Assembly: GCA_009767595.1 (NCBI GenBank)
Contig: VSDK01007138.1
Location: 1-64,000 of the forward strand
Direction: 5' to 3'
Length of the DNA: 64,000 nucleotides
Source of the DNA: Symbiodinium kawagutii
Taxonomy: Eukaryota; Sar; Dinophyceae; Suessiales; Symbiodiniaceae
Below the pieces are notes generated by a model. It searched no databases, had not been told where the DNA came from, and worked only from the letters and a program-made list of their open reading frames with translations. Within the stretch, counting starts at the first letter, position 1; every line of letters begins with the position of its first letter. Shown in pieces: positions 53,534 to 64,000 of the stretch. The position numbers and the translations under genes are program-made.

Positions 53534-53955
53534 TTAACTAATTGGCCGACCCGTAGATTGTGAATGTCTCTTGATGGTTGATAGCTGCAAATCCTTGGTG
53601 TAGTTTCCTTGCTCTTGGTCAGAATGAATGCAGTATTGAAATGAATCTTGACCATAAATAATCACAATTGCCAATAATGATTGATTAGTTAAGAATTTGC
53701 CACAAGAGGCAAGAAAACCACTCACAGAACCACAATTGGTAGCCTGCCTATGAAAGAATTCCAAAGTCTAATTGAGAGTAGCGCGCTTTTTGTTGCAAAA
53801 TGAGCGGCAGCGGGCAAGCGAATCATTTCATGCAATGAGCTCCAAGTGCTGGTTTGTTTACGACAGCATTTTGAACAGATGGTTAATGAATCGGTACGTT
53901 GAGGGGGGAAGACCGAGAAACGGTAAATTGGGGAAATACAAGAAGGTAAACACAA
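53534..53955 (-). CDS. Minus-strand coding-like region with a frame change
   Basis: One frame (53955-53722) reads DSLTICSKCCRKQTSTWSSL, EMIRLPAAAHFATKSALLSI. The next frame (53764-53534) reads EFFHRQATNCGSVSGFLASC, FLTNQSLLAIVIIYGQDSFQ and ends TAA. The switch near 53,755 needs an indel or intron. A + strand 85-aa frame (53772-54029, Lys-rich end) overlaps and is an alternative. Confidence 0.25.
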
Positions 53956-54150
53956 CTCAAAGTAAGCGCTCTAAGAACTCAACTATGAAATACTATAAAC
54001 TCCTTTCTTTGGATGATGTAAACCTATAAGATACCATGTAGGCTCCTGGAAGAATGCTTTAAAATACCATAAACTCAACATTTATATCATAAAATATCAT
54101 GAAATACTATCAGCTCACCCAGCTCAGCATACCTCGCAGTTGTTCTCCAG

Positions 54151-54481
54151 GACCGGGTGCGAATCTTCGACGAGAAGTTCCTGTACCTTCAGCGCATTGT
54201 CAAGGCGCGGTTGGAAAGCAGCTGCACAAGGGACTGGGGACCCTGCAATGGTAAGGTTTGGTGGTGGAAAATATCCGGGATTTTTTAGGGACGTATAGGA
54301 AATGTATATGGTTTTAGAAATTGAGGTATGACCATGAGTTGACTAATGGATCATGATGGTTGATATGCCTTTGCCTATTTTACGGATGTCTAGGGAATGT
54401 ATGCAGTATTTTTAGGGATTTTACTGAGATCACAAGGGAATCGCCAAGAAAATAGGCACCAAGAAGAAGCAACAGAAATAG
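54151..54481 (+). CDS. Last two exons of a basic protein gene
   Basis: After TTCTCCAG, exon 54151-54250 reads DRVRIFDEKFLYLQRIVKAR then LESSCTRDWGPCN and ends at a consensus donor (AATG/GTAAGG). Removing 54251-54428 (ending TACTGAG) joins in phase to HKGIAKKIGTKKKQQK and TAG 54479-54481. A short Lys-rich tail is a natural C-terminus. The intron shows no A/B/C element. Product unknown; upstream exons not found. Confidence 0.45.
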
Positions 54482-54927
54482 GTATGATGAAGGGCTATGA
54501 TTAGGCAACAAAAATGTTGGTGTACCTCATGATACTTGCCTATTGCTGTTGATTGTTTACCACCAAGCAATCATGAATGGTTCAGCTTGGTGTCTCCCAT
54601 GAATCATTGTTTTGGTGGTATGGATTTATAATGTTGAAGTAAAACTATGACCATAGCTCTTGGTTCTTGGCGATTTTGATGCCAATCATTGACGATGAAA
54701 TTATCCTCAGCATGCCTCAGAATAATTATTGTTTATTTGCCCATCATGAAACATCATCCATCATCATTCATGAACCCATTTACCATCATTAGAAATTAAA
54801 AACTTCATCCACCGTCATTGATTAACCATCATTAGCTCATTAACCATCATTCATCCACCATTGTGAACCACCGTCAAGCATCATGAACGCTTATTGATTA
54901 ACTATCGTTAACTATCATCAAGCATCA

Positions 54928-55047
54928 TATGGCTGTGGGTCAAAACCCTGTACCCCTGGTTCCCCTATCATTGACCATTGGTTCCCTTATTATTGGTTGG
55001 TCATTATAAGCCATTATTGATGGTTAATATTGACCCACAGCCATATG
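54928..55047. repeat. Family C element, full length
   Basis: Left CATATGGCTGTGGGTCAAAA, right TATTGACCCACAGCCATATG: near-perfect terminal inverted repeats of about 17 bp. Confidence 0.85.
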
Positions 55048-55063
55048 GGTTGGCCTTTCTATA

Positions 55064-55151
55064 GGTTGATTGCCTCGGCTGGCAGGCCCGACGTGAGCGG
55101 CGCAAGGCCAAAGCCGCCGAGTGGACGGAGGGGCGACAGGGGAAGTCTTAG
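55064..55151 (+). CDS. Terminal-exon-like island, very basic
   Basis: After TTTCTATAG the frame reads VDCLGWQARRERRKAKAAEW then TEGRQGKS and stops at TAG 55149-55151. GC-rich, unlike its flanks. A family C element ends 17 bases upstream. Product unknown. Confidence 0.35.
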
Positions 55152-56069
55152 GCGAATGATGGGTGGCTATGGTCAGTTGGTGGTTGATACTGGCTGATCG
55201 AAGATGGTGAACTATGGTTAAGCTTGATTTTTGGGCTGATGAATTCTGATCAATGATAGTTGACTATGGTGGTTTCATGGGTTCATGATGGTTCATGATG
55301 GTTGATACTCTGGTATTCTGTAGTTAATGAACGGGTAGATGGTCAATGTCACTGCTATGAGGTCTATCCAACCTTCAAAAGTTGGCGAACTGGTCGTTGA
55401 GGATGGCTGGAGTACAGGGTTTTATTAGACAACCATATGTCTAATGATGGGTTAACAGGCTGGTTAGTGATGATTGATACTGATAAGTCAATGGTACATT
55501 GGTGGTTTACTAGGCTGCTTGGTACTACATCGTTGATAATGGCCAGCTGATGGCTAACTGATGGTTGCTTGATGGCTGCTTGATGCTTCATAACGGTGGA
55601 TCATGGAGAATTTGCGGTTTCTGATGGTAGTAGTGCATCAGTGGCTCCCAATGGTGACTACGGTGCATGTAAATGCTATGGATCATTGTCCAATGAGATG
55701 ATTTGACAATGGATGGTAATGCTTAGTCGTGAAGGACAAACGGATTGCGTTAGTGAATGAAATCATCTATGAGTTACTAGTTGCATCAATGGATAGTGGT
55801 GGACCCTGGCTATAAGGAATGATATGGATAGTAATGCTTAGTAGCGACAGATAAATGGATCATGTTATTGCTGGTGGAGTCATGTGTTCTTGTCCATTCC
55901 TTTTGTGATGTTTCTCAGTTTGGCAGGCGCTGGCTAGTTGAAAGCAGGACTGGGCATTTGAAAAGATGGCAATCAACTACTGATGTTTATCTTGAACTAA
56001 TCATGAAAAAACATATTAACTAATCAACTGCTATCTTGAACTAATCAACTACTATATTGAACTACTAAC

Positions 56070-56261
56070 ATGGCTTTGTTCAATTCTTTTCACATCTGTT
56101 TCAACGAGGGGGATTGGCTCAAAGGCGCCTGGTTTTTCACCACCTCACAGCGTGGGTGCACGTTTGACTGTGTGCCCCGTTCGTCTCACAGGAGCGGAAG
56201 CAAATTCTGCAAGAGAGGCGACAAAGACTGGGACATTGGGTTGATAATAGGGGATCCATAG
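56070..56261 (+). CDS. Small ORF, 63 aa
   Basis: ATG to TAG, reading MALFNSFHICFNEGDWLKGA, WFFTTSQRGCTFDCVPRSSH and RSGSKFCKRGDKDWDIG. Cys-containing and coding-like; product unknown, no intron context seen. Confidence 0.3.
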   Translation: MALFNSFHICFNEGDWLKGAWFFTTSQRGCTFDCVPRSSHRSGSKFCKRGDKDWDIGLIIGDP

Positions 56262-56899
56262 CGGATAATAATGGTAATAATAGTGCTTAATCAATAGTAG
56301 ACATTGATGATAGTGCTTAATCAATAGGGGATAAGAATCAACATTTGGTTAACAACTATAATCAAACCACAAAACAATGGTGAATAATACTAAGACTGGG
56401 ACTGGGTTAGTTCGCTTGGCATCCCCGCTTGGCAGGTTACATTCACTTACGTTCACAATGGTGAAAAGTTTGGGTTGATTCAGTCATCGATGCTTTATCA
56501 CCATGATGCACTATCTCAATAGCCCCAGCTGACTCTTTTGGTGGAGAACTGGTCGATCGTGGAGCTTTACAATGGTTGCCAACCTGGTTGGCCAACTTGG
56601 TCTAGGCTGGTATCGCAGTCCGGAAGATCACTCAACCAATATCAATCTACTGATTCGTGCGCTTCGATTAATCTATCGGAATATCATTCCAATATTGTTG
56701 TAATCAGCTAGTGCTACTGGAAAGCAATTACCTGGTGTCACCACAACCTGCACCCTACCTAGTTGGTCGATAAAAACCATACCAAGTTCTAGGAGTTTAG
56801 TGCTTGCTTTGGTGCATTGTCCCACCTGTTGCTTCTTCAGTGTGTATTGTACCTACAACTGGTTGCTCAATTTGGTTGACCACCCTTGACCACCCCTTT

Positions 56900-56999
56900 T
56901 TGGTTTCTTGGAAAAGGGAACCCCACTGATCATCCAGTTGATTTACCATTTATAGTACTGAACCAACCACAATTTTGGGGCTTCCCTATGGCTTGAAGG
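56900..56999. repeat. Family A element, diverged
   Basis: TTTGGTTTCTTGGAAAAGGG on the left, ACTGATCATCCAGTTGATTT inside, GCTTCCCTATGGCTTGAAGG on the right. Confidence 0.55.
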
Positions 57000-57454
57000 A
57001 CTGAAACCTCTTCAACTGACCATCCAACTGACCACCCACTGCACACGTCGGACAGGGAGCAGAAGAAAATCGAACGACAACAGAAAGCTCTGCAGGCGAA
57101 GCAGGGAAGCCGCCATGCCAGATCTGGTCATTTGCCCTGAACATCATGGCTGTAGCATGCAATGATTCACTCTGATTCACCACCTTTGTGGACCATCATT
57201 TGAAATTCCGCTGTAGACATTCCCTTCATGTGGATATACCATCAGACGGTGTCTAATACTATCACCAAGCGATGATCTTCCTATGGATATCCACTGCTGG
57301 TGATAGCATTATTCCCTGGATGATATCAAAGGCTTTAACATTCATATTTAAGCCATTAGCCATGACTACCAGGGAAGAAGAAACTCCTGACATACACTCT
57401 GATTCCATGGTTATTCCCCATGATATTAACAAGTATTTGCCACTATGAACGCTT

Positions 57455-57690
57455 GTGAATTTATCGACCACTATTAGCCATTATTCACCATCATCAACCA
57501 CCATTCACCACCACTATCATCCACTATTGACCCTTATTAATCCTATTTACCTTTATTCAGCATCATTGATCACTATTGACCTTTATTCACCATCATTAAT
57601 CACTATTAATCCTTATTACCCATTATTAATCACTATTAACCCTTGTTACCCATTATCAACCATTATCAACCTTTATTAGCCATCACTACC
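57455..57690. repeat. CATTATTAACCACTATTGAC tandem tract
   Basis: Drifting 20-24-base units; the 74-aa Tyr/Pro/Ile-rich frame over it is repeat-derived. Confidence 0.6.
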
Positions 57691-57878
57691 CACCCATCCG
57701 CATGGGTAGGCAGTGGCCGGAGCGAAATGTGGCGGTCTCTTGGGCAGTCAGGGCCTCATCGTGGGGCGAGTTGGGGAGGCCTTGCAGGCCATGGAACTGG
57801 TGGTTGGAGATGGTGATGTTTGGATGGTTTTATAGGGGATTATGATGGTTTTATAGGGGAGTATAATGGTTAGTAAAT

Positions 57879-58407
57879 CTAACAATAAGGATAATATGGG
57901 ATTATAGTCAATTTGGCTCTAACCACTTGGGAGGATTGTACTGTAATGGTTGGTATATAATATAACTTCTTGTGGCTGATTCTACTGCAATGGTTAGTGG
58001 ATTTAAGAATGCGGGATACCCCATCTATTTGGTGGTTTCTTAAGATGTGGGTACCCCCCCAGTTATCATCCAGTTTATCAACCATTTATAGTACTAAAGC
58101 CAATCATTTTTGGGGGACCATATTTTGAGAAACACCCATTTGGTTGGATCAAGGGATGCTCTGGAAAGCTGCTTCTACCACGAGATTGTCTTAGACTTAT
58201 GGTGAATTGCTGAGCGGAATTGCCGGAAGATAGTTGGGATGCCATCATCGGTGAGAACCGGTGCCGCATACTTTGCCACTGGCTATACTGTTTGTAAGCC
58301 ATCCAATGTCGAATAACATCACAATTTAGGTCATGAACATCCCAACACGGAATCTGGTTTGAGGACCTGAAATCAGGGATTGCCAGGGAGATGGCATGGA
58401 CAATCAT
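57879..58407 (-). CDS. Two-exon gene with a family A intron, about 143 aa
   Basis: Exon 1 (58407-58136) starts ATG and reads MIVHAISLAIPDFRSSNQIP, CWDVHDLNCDVIRHWMAYKQ, RFSPMMASQLSSGNSAQQFT, ending HPLIQPN. Intron 58135-58039 (97 nt) starts GTGTTTCTCAAAATATGG and ends CATCTTAAG, both inside family A repeats. Exon 2 reads NHQIDGVSRILKSTNHCSRI, SHKKLYYIPTITVQSSQVVR and stops at TAG 57881-57879. Phase 2 on both sides. Start to stop is complete if this is right. No family recognised. Confidence 0.5.
58030..58139. repeat. Family A element
   Basis: + strand: left TTGGTGGTTTCTTAAGATGT, interior TATCATCCAGTTTATCAACC, right TATTTTGAGAAACACCCATT. Confidence 0.8.
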
Positions 58408-59171
58408 GATGTTAGCAGGGCATGGATATTCATGTCATGAGCAAATTATCATTTTACAAGTTAGAAAACTTGTGATCCAGTGTGACATTGGCATTGTAGG
58501 TATGTTTGGCAGTAATTTGCTCCTTGTGAGTTGTATCACCACCAAGCTCTTCGTTGAGTACGATATCATCCTTAATCATCACAAACCATAGTGCACCACA
58601 TGATTCCTTGAGGTACTGAACATCATTCCCCAGGTATTACCCACGCATTGACCATGTATTAAGCCTGTCTTCGCGGTGCACTGCCATGTATTGCCCATCA
58701 TGTCCCATGCAATAACCATCATTACCGTGTACCAGCCATCATGACCCACGTACCATGAAAAAATCCCATGCCTTGGCGACCATCAATGCACTCTTCTGCG
58801 GCCAAGACTTGGGCTACTTGCTTCCTGACAAGTCGAGCCGCGGCACCCGCGGTACCTGAGGGCCCAGTGTGAGCTGCCGGTGCTCGCCAAGTGAAAACCA
58901 ACCACGCAGGCTGATATCAGAAGGTGACGACGGTATTCTTCACTGTGGTTGATATTGGGCTAAGCCATCTAAAGAATAGTTATGTAGTTGGTTCCCAGAT
59001 TGCATGTTCCAAATTGAAAACTGACTAGCGATGCTCAATTTTTGAAAGTTGGGCCATGTAATTATGTAATTCGCCGTTGGAGCGTATCAACATGTATCAA
59101 CTCTAAGAAAACTGGGCGCAACGCGAATCAAATGTGATTCAATCATTTTTGGTTATGTCAAGGGCCTGCGG

Positions 59172-59388
59172 CGAGGGGCGCTTGATTGACCCACTGGCTC
59201 ATTCGAGAATCAGTGGTTCATCGTCACACTATGGGATGCTATATGGTGGTTTCTCAAAATAGGGGTACCCCCAAATCATCCACTATCAATCATCTATAGT
59301 AAATAAACCAACCATTTTTGGGGTTCCCCATTTTGAGAAACTCCCATAAAGGTGTGTGTGTGTGTGTAAATCAGCTGCTTTACCAAGT
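59172..59388 (+). CDS. Possible exon pair around a family A element
   Basis: Left flank reads EGRLIDPLAHSRISGSSSHY-GMLY. Splicing from GTGGTTTCTC (59246) to TTTTGAG (59338) gives ETPIKVCVCV and TAA in phase 1. The right exon falls in a (GT)n run, so this model is weak. Confidence 0.2.
59241..59348. repeat. Family A element, closest to consensus
   Basis: Left ATATGGTGGTTTCTCAAAAT, then AGGGGTACCCCCAAATCATC, AAACCAACCATTTTTGGGGT, right CCATTTTGAGAAACTCCCAT. A good query sequence for counting the family genome-wide. Confidence 0.9.
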
Positions 59389-60447
59389 GAAACGAGTCGT
59401 GGATTATCTCATGCTGGCGCTGGTTGGCAGAGCTCAGGAGCTCGTTGCGGCTGGTTGCGGGGGGGCGCGATTCGTGACCCTGGCTGCCTTCTAAAACGGA
59501 GGGCGTTTGCCAGCTGCGATGGACATTCTGCTGGTTCAGAGTTGGATGGCCATTGACTCATTGACTAATTAGGGAATGACTTGATTGAATGGCTATAAGC
59601 ACAGCAAATATCGGTGAATATGTTTCCCACAGATAGCATTGGTCACATATCACTCCCTCTTGGGTAATTGCCTTGTACTCAGCCTCATCACCACTGCAGC
59701 TGGGCATTCTAGCAAAGACAATGACTAGCGACGTAGCTGGTGAAATGCGAAACTCATTGCTTACCAGCTTGGAAACCATTTTGACAGCTATTGAAAACCA
59801 TTTTGACAGCTATTGTTGAAATTGTTGGTCTAAGTTTCAATAAGTCATTACTTTCCACGGTTAAGTAGCCGTGCGTTAACTACCAGCTGAATCCTTAAGC
59901 TGTTGGTGGATGCAGCTCATCGATCAGCGTGTGCCTTGGAAAGGATTGAGTCACAGCATGTAGGGTGTGCTGGCTGTAGGTTTGCAGCGATTTGGAGCCA
60001 GGGGTATCCATAGATGCCTTTGAAGGGGGAGCGATTTGGGAGGTACTGGTACCAGGTGGCCACTAACCCAATGGTAGGGCCAGGGTGCATGATGCAACAT
60101 GAAAAATGCCCTGAGATCTCATTTCTTGTTCATAAAGATTTTGCCGGTGGACACCCCGAAGCTAAGCAACAGATGGAAGTACAGTAGTTGCTATGGTTAA
60201 CCATGGTTGAACCATCGGGTAATGGTTGACAGTGGTAATGATCCTCATTCATATTGCTGAAGCGTTATTGATGGGCCCCCTCAGCAGCTAGAGGACGGCA
60301 ACGATCGTAAGAGCCATTTGATGAAAGTTGTATAGCAAACAATGGAAATTTGGCCGAAGATCCTGTGCGTGGAATAGGCAGAGCATTGAAAAGATGTTGC
60401 ATACAATGAACAGCAGTGGCAGACATGTTCTGTGAATAGATGAAAAC

Positions 60448-60989
60448 TTGCAGTGTGCGATGGCCATATTGGCCCAAAGGTGTCAGAGGTTTTCTTGGAC
60501 ATCGGTTGAAAAGTGCGCTTGCTGCCACAGTCCTGTCGGTCGTGGCCTTGTTGATGGCTGGTCCCTATTTGGCAGTGGGTCAAAACCCCGTACCCCTGGT
60601 TCCCCTATCATTAACCATTGTTTTCCCATATTATTGTTAATAAATTCTCCATTAGTTGGTTGGTTAACTGCTTGACCCATAGCCATTTGGCGACACGACC
60701 ATTTTCGAACCCTTCGCCAACCATTCAGATTATCCAGCACCCGATTGCTGAGATGATGCGCCAACACCGTGCTGCCAGAATGCATATGGTGTCAATATGG
60801 GGTTCTCAAGCCATCGGGAACCCCAAACAAATGGCACAAATGGCTGGTTTATAACTGCAAATGATTAATAAAGGATGATTTAGGGGTACACATTTGTACA
60901 CATTTTGAGAAACACCCATATTATTTGCAACTTTCCTTTGCAATATCGACCGTGATTTCACCGCACAACCCAATCTTCAGCCACTATGA
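60448..60989 (+). CDS. Three-exon gene with a family C intron and a family A intron
   Basis: Exon 1 (from about 60448 to 60578) reads MAILAQRCQRFSWTSVEKCA, CCHSPVGRGLVDGWSLFGS. Intron 1, 60579-60682 (104 nt, GTCAAAACCCC...GACCCATAG), is a family C element. Exon 2 reads HLATRPFSNPSPTIQIIQHP, IAEMMRQHRAARMHMVSIW. Intron 2, 60802-60909 (108 nt, GTTCTCAAG...TTTTGAG), is a family A element. Exon 3 reads ETPILFATFLCNIDRDFTAQ, PNLQPL and stops at TGA 60987-60989. Phases 2 and 1 agree. In another exon 1 frame the sequence looks like a membrane segment, so the 5-prime part is less certain. Product unknown. Confidence 0.5.
60569..60690. repeat. Family C element acting as intron
   Basis: Left TTTGGCAGTGGGTCAAAACC, interior CCCTGGTTCCCCTATCATTA, right CTTGACCCATAGCCATTTGG. 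GT of TGG/GTCAA and AG of CCATAG/CC are reverse complements of one another's context. Confidence 0.75.
60796..60920. repeat. Family A element
   Basis: Left TATGGGGTTCTCAAGCCATC, right CACATTTTGAGAAACACCCA; the interior carries a small TACACATTTG duplication. Confidence 0.75.
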
Positions 60990-61682
60990 ATTGTTCAATT
61001 CAGCCAATATGAACCATTCCTTAAGCATTCCTTGACCATTCAATACCAATAGTCAAACATTGACTAGCCATTCATCAACCATTATGAGCCGTCAACTCAC
61101 CATCTATGTATTAGCCATCGCTGGCAGTTTGTTGAACTTCAACAACTAGTATTCAACCATCTAGAGCCTAGAGACAACCCCGACCCATCAACCATTCTTG
61201 TGGTCGTCATTAACCATTGCTCAAGCAACATTTGACCCGTCATTGAGTCATTACCAACCAAACATCATTTTGGCGAGCAAAAACCAATCAACCATGGTGA
61301 AAGAATTACTCATGGTATAACCTTACCATTCCTTAACCATTCCTCAACCATTGCTTCACCATCAACCATGAAACACGTTGTCATAGATGTATATAAAGCA
61401 ATAACTAGTTACTTTTTAATGGTTAGTTACTGCTGTATAATTAAGATTATGCTAATTACTTATTGCTAGCAACCTGATTTACCATTAACCATTACTGTAC
61501 TGTATGTTTGATAATTAGCCATCATGAAGGCCCAGGGGTGTCATCGCTCGACCGGTCCTTCGCAGGTGTTACTCGCTCTCGTTGGGAGAGTGCAGGCAGC
61601 CTGAGAAACTCAGGGTTTGATGAAGTGACTGGTCTTATCCACCGTTTAACTGGTTGGATTCAGTATGGTCGATGGCCAGCAT

Positions 61683-61860
61683 ATGGATGTTTGATGTTAT
61701 GTTATGTTATATGTTGATCATGGTTGATAATGATGGTATAACAAACTATTTTGTTTGATCCAGGTTATGGATGTTTGATGTTATGTTACATGTTGATCAT
61801 GGTTAATAATGATGGTATAACAAATTACTTTGTTTTATCCAGGTTATGGATGTTTGATTT
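61683..61860. repeat. About 80-bp tandem repeat, two and a half units
   Basis: ATGGATGTTTGATGTTATGT starts units at 61683 and 61767, and a truncated one at 61846. Each ends GATCCAGGTT-like. Confidence 0.8.
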
Positions 61861-61910
61861 ATCTTATCAACCAGTTCATTGGTAATGTTCGTTGCTTATT
61901 AATTTGTGGT

Positions 61911-62259
61911 TGACTACTGATTAAGAAGCTCGTTGATGACCTTGATCAAGGATTCACAAAAGGTGACCATACCCACCTCCCCCAAAACTCATCACATGAT
62001 TTGGGGATACTGGATACTACAACGATTTTACTAGTGAACAGAAATGATGTTTGGGGAAGGTGGGTGTGGTCACAATTATTGCCATTCCCATTTGGGTGTT
62101 TCTCAAGCTATGGGGAACCCCGAAGTTTTGGTTGGTTTACTATTAGAAATTGTTCATATAAAGTATCACAACTGAGGGGTCCCCTTTGACTTTAGAAACC
62201 ACAATGTATTTCACCATCCGACCTCATTTTGCGGCATCATGATCACTTACGGTCAATAA
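61911..62259 (+). CDS. Two-exon host gene fragment with a family A intron
   Basis: The frame is open from about 61911: LIKKLVDDLDQGFTKGDHTH, LPQNSSHDLGILDTTTILLV, NRNDVWGRWVWSQLLPFPF to 62095. Intron 62096-62195 (100 nt, GTGTTTCTCAAG...GACTTTAG). The next exon reads NHNVFHHPTSFCGIMITYGQ and stops at TAA 62257-62259. Phase 2 on both sides. The left exon is one of the most protein-like in the host part; start codon and family not known. Confidence 0.5.
62091..62206. repeat. Family A element
   Basis: Left TTTGGGTGTTTCTCAAGCTA, right CCTTTGACTTTAGAAACCAC. Coincides with the proposed intron. Confidence 0.75.
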
Positions 62260-62410
62260 CAGTTCGTTATGCAAACGGCGATTAAACGTACTCCATAATG
62301 CCTTTTCGTCGCTGATGATTCATTAGCAACATGTGTTGCGCACGGCTGACAACCATGTTTGGCATGATTGTTCGTAGTGAATGATGTTATGAATTCCAGT
62401 TCATGATGCA

Positions 62411-62904
62411 ATGCTTTCGGGCATAGTAAGGATGACTGCACCCACTTTCCCGGACAATCATCGCAATGAGCCAATACCAATTGGAGCCAAACGGATGCCG
62501 TTTGGAACCAGTAAACCCCTAGCTGATCAAAAGGGTGTCCCGGCCAAAGCCCATTGGTTTCCTATTGAAGTGGTACTCCCCATGGTTAACCATTAAGTAT
62601 TGTTGATCATTATTCCCTACCGTGGATGGACGAATTATTCAACCCCCTACAAAGATCAACGCCCGTGCTCCGCAATTTCAATGTTAGAGTTAGTGTTTCT
62701 GAGGTTGGCGCCTCTGTGGACGATTCACCAATCAAACCCCTAGACCAAAATCCAACCCCGCTTTACCAGTTGGTGAACCCTCGGTTGGTTCACCGATCTT
62801 TCATAACCCCTCCGCCTCAACAGCCGCTCTCTCTGCTTCGCTTCAGGAGGCGTTGGCGCAAGTGCTTCGCCGAAGGTGGAGGTGGGCAGCCAACGGTTGG
62901 TTGA
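62411..62904 (+). CDS. Two neighbouring coding-like frames
   Basis: 62411-62596 reads SGIVRMTAPTFPDNHRNEPI, PIGAKRMPFGTSKPLADQKG. 62626-62904 starts ATG and reads MDELFNPLQRSTPVLRNFNV, RVSVSEVGASVDDSPIKPLD, LLRFRRRWRKCFAEGGGG. They may be exons of one gene or unrelated small ORFs. The second ends Arg-rich. Products unknown. Confidence 0.3.
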
Positions 62905-63416
62905 CCATCAACCGCCAGCATTCACCAAGCACTAACAATTGATGCATCCACCATTACTAGCCATTGAACCATGAACCTCTGAGAAACCATTGATTCACCA
63001 TTGAGTCACCATTGATTCACCTCGCCAACCATTTCAACCAACCACCGCTGGTTGGGAGCTAGGCGCAGGCCCCTGAGTGCTCCAATGCTGCGACGGCGCC
63101 GCGGGTGAGGCGGACCGGGGATATCGCGGCCAGAACCCCAGGAGTTTCATGGGTGGTGAGTGGTTGATGGATCAAGTGGCTATATGGTTGGTTGACTAGC
63201 TGGTTATAGTGGTTAATAATAGGGGATAATGAGTAACAATAGTGGGGGATATGCCAGCCATATGACGAGCTGTGTCAAGCCGTTACCCAACAATAATGGG
63301 GGATTTCAACGAACAATAATAGTGGGAAATTTTGCTGGTTAATCATGGGAAACCAAGGGGACTAAGGGTGAACTGAACCACTGCCAAGTGATTAAGCGGT
63401 TGGTGGTGGATGATTT

Positions 63417-63653
63417 TTGGTTATTTTCGGTTCATGTTCAAAGCATTTTGGGATCACGGCGGCTCTAATTGAGAGAAGTCTTTTGGGACGGGACACCGTT
63501 GTCCACCAGGCAGTGAATGGGGAGAACATGATTGACTATGGTCAATCGCAAACATCAAACGTCATCACGTATTGTCAAAGTTTTTTTCCTGGACTAATCA
63601 ACCTTAAACAGAACATCAATCAATATGATATTGGCTGGCAAATACTGACTTGA
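63417..63653 (+). CDS. Coding-like frame, 78 aa
   Basis: Reads FGSCSKHFGITAALIERSLL, GRDTVVHQAVNGENMIDYGQ, SNVITYCQSFFPGLINLKQN and stops at TGA 63651-63653. Well-mixed composition without repeats. Likely an exon; product unknown. Confidence 0.35.
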   Translation: MVIFGSCSKHFGITAALIERSLLGRDTVVHQAVNGENMIDYGQSQTSNVITYCQSFFPGLINLKQNINQYDIGWQILT

Positions 63654-64000
63654 TAATTTAATATAATTTAAGAATCATCCGCCATTCATCACTGTTCGCC
63701 AACCCTTGACCTGTGCTCATTCACCAGGTGAGTAAACCCCGATGACATTTTTAATTGACCTTGAACCATCAATCACAGTTCACAAATGTCAACAATGATT
63801 TTAAAGATTCATCATTGATTTACTAACCGAGACCACGTACTAAACAGAGCATCATGTTATAATAGTGATAATGGTCCGTAGTTGTTAATCAGTTTATAGA
63901 TTGTTGTCAAATGAATCATTTTGATAAAAACCCTCCTATCAACCACAGCCAACCATTATTGAACCCTTACATCAAACGATTCTCAACGACTATCATTGAT

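Overview
The window joins two very different kinds of DNA. Positions 1 to about 7,850 are AT-rich, densely packed and coded entirely on the + strand. This looks like the right-hand part of an integrated, virus-like mobile element of the polinton / polinton-like virus kind. It holds a possible capsid C-terminus running off the left edge, two or three small structural-looking proteins, a retroviral-type (rve) integrase, a 1,298-residue replication protein and a small zinc-binding protein. The replication protein reads as a papain/OTU-like domain, a divergent family B DNA polymerase, a superfamily 1 helicase and a C-terminal zinc finger in one chain. Almost every gene is followed by an AT-rich hairpin. 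A 16-base motif recurs upstream of the last reading frames, and the block ends in a 122-bp inverted repeat. The left end lies outside the window.

From about 7,900 to 64,000 the DNA is eukaryotic, sparse in genes and rich in repeats. Short exon-like islands, several with G/C-ending codons unlike the viral block, lie in kilobases of degenerate (T)GATGA / ACCATCA-type low-complexity sequence. No prokaryotic gene organisation, rRNA or tRNA was recognised. A protist with a large intron-rich genome fits best. A dinoflagellate alga is my leading guess because of the introner-like introns, but no diagnostic host gene was found.

The most striking host feature is three unrelated families of roughly 90-125 bp terminal-inverted-repeat elements (A, B and C below). 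In several places a copy coincides with an intron whose GT and AG lie inside the element's own terminal repeats, and splicing it out joins two open frames in phase. I built small gene models on this basis at 17.0 kb, 17.5-18.0 kb, 38.9-37.8 kb (minus), 40.3-40.0 kb (minus), 46.0-46.4 kb, 49.5-50.3 kb, 58.4-57.9 kb (minus), 60.4-61.0 kb and 61.9-62.3 kb. These look like introners, that is, introns created by transposition. Reading frames were chosen by eye, so the phase matches need transcript proof.

Other host structures: a 632-bp higher-order satellite (23.3-24.4 kb); 41-bp minisatellite arrays in opposite orientation at 33.3-33.9 and 41.9-43.2 kb, which could be arms of a foldback-type element; an exon-like proline/serine-rich frame at 33.9-35.2 kb; a lysine/glutamate-rich minus-strand gene at 38.9-37.8 kb with two compensating frame breaks; and several decayed coding stretches. 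Gaps not listed as features (notably 9.4-11.5, 18.4-20.7, 32.4-33.2, 35.8-37.2, 52.9-53.5 and 55.2-56.0 kb) showed only degenerate repeats and short shadow reading frames.
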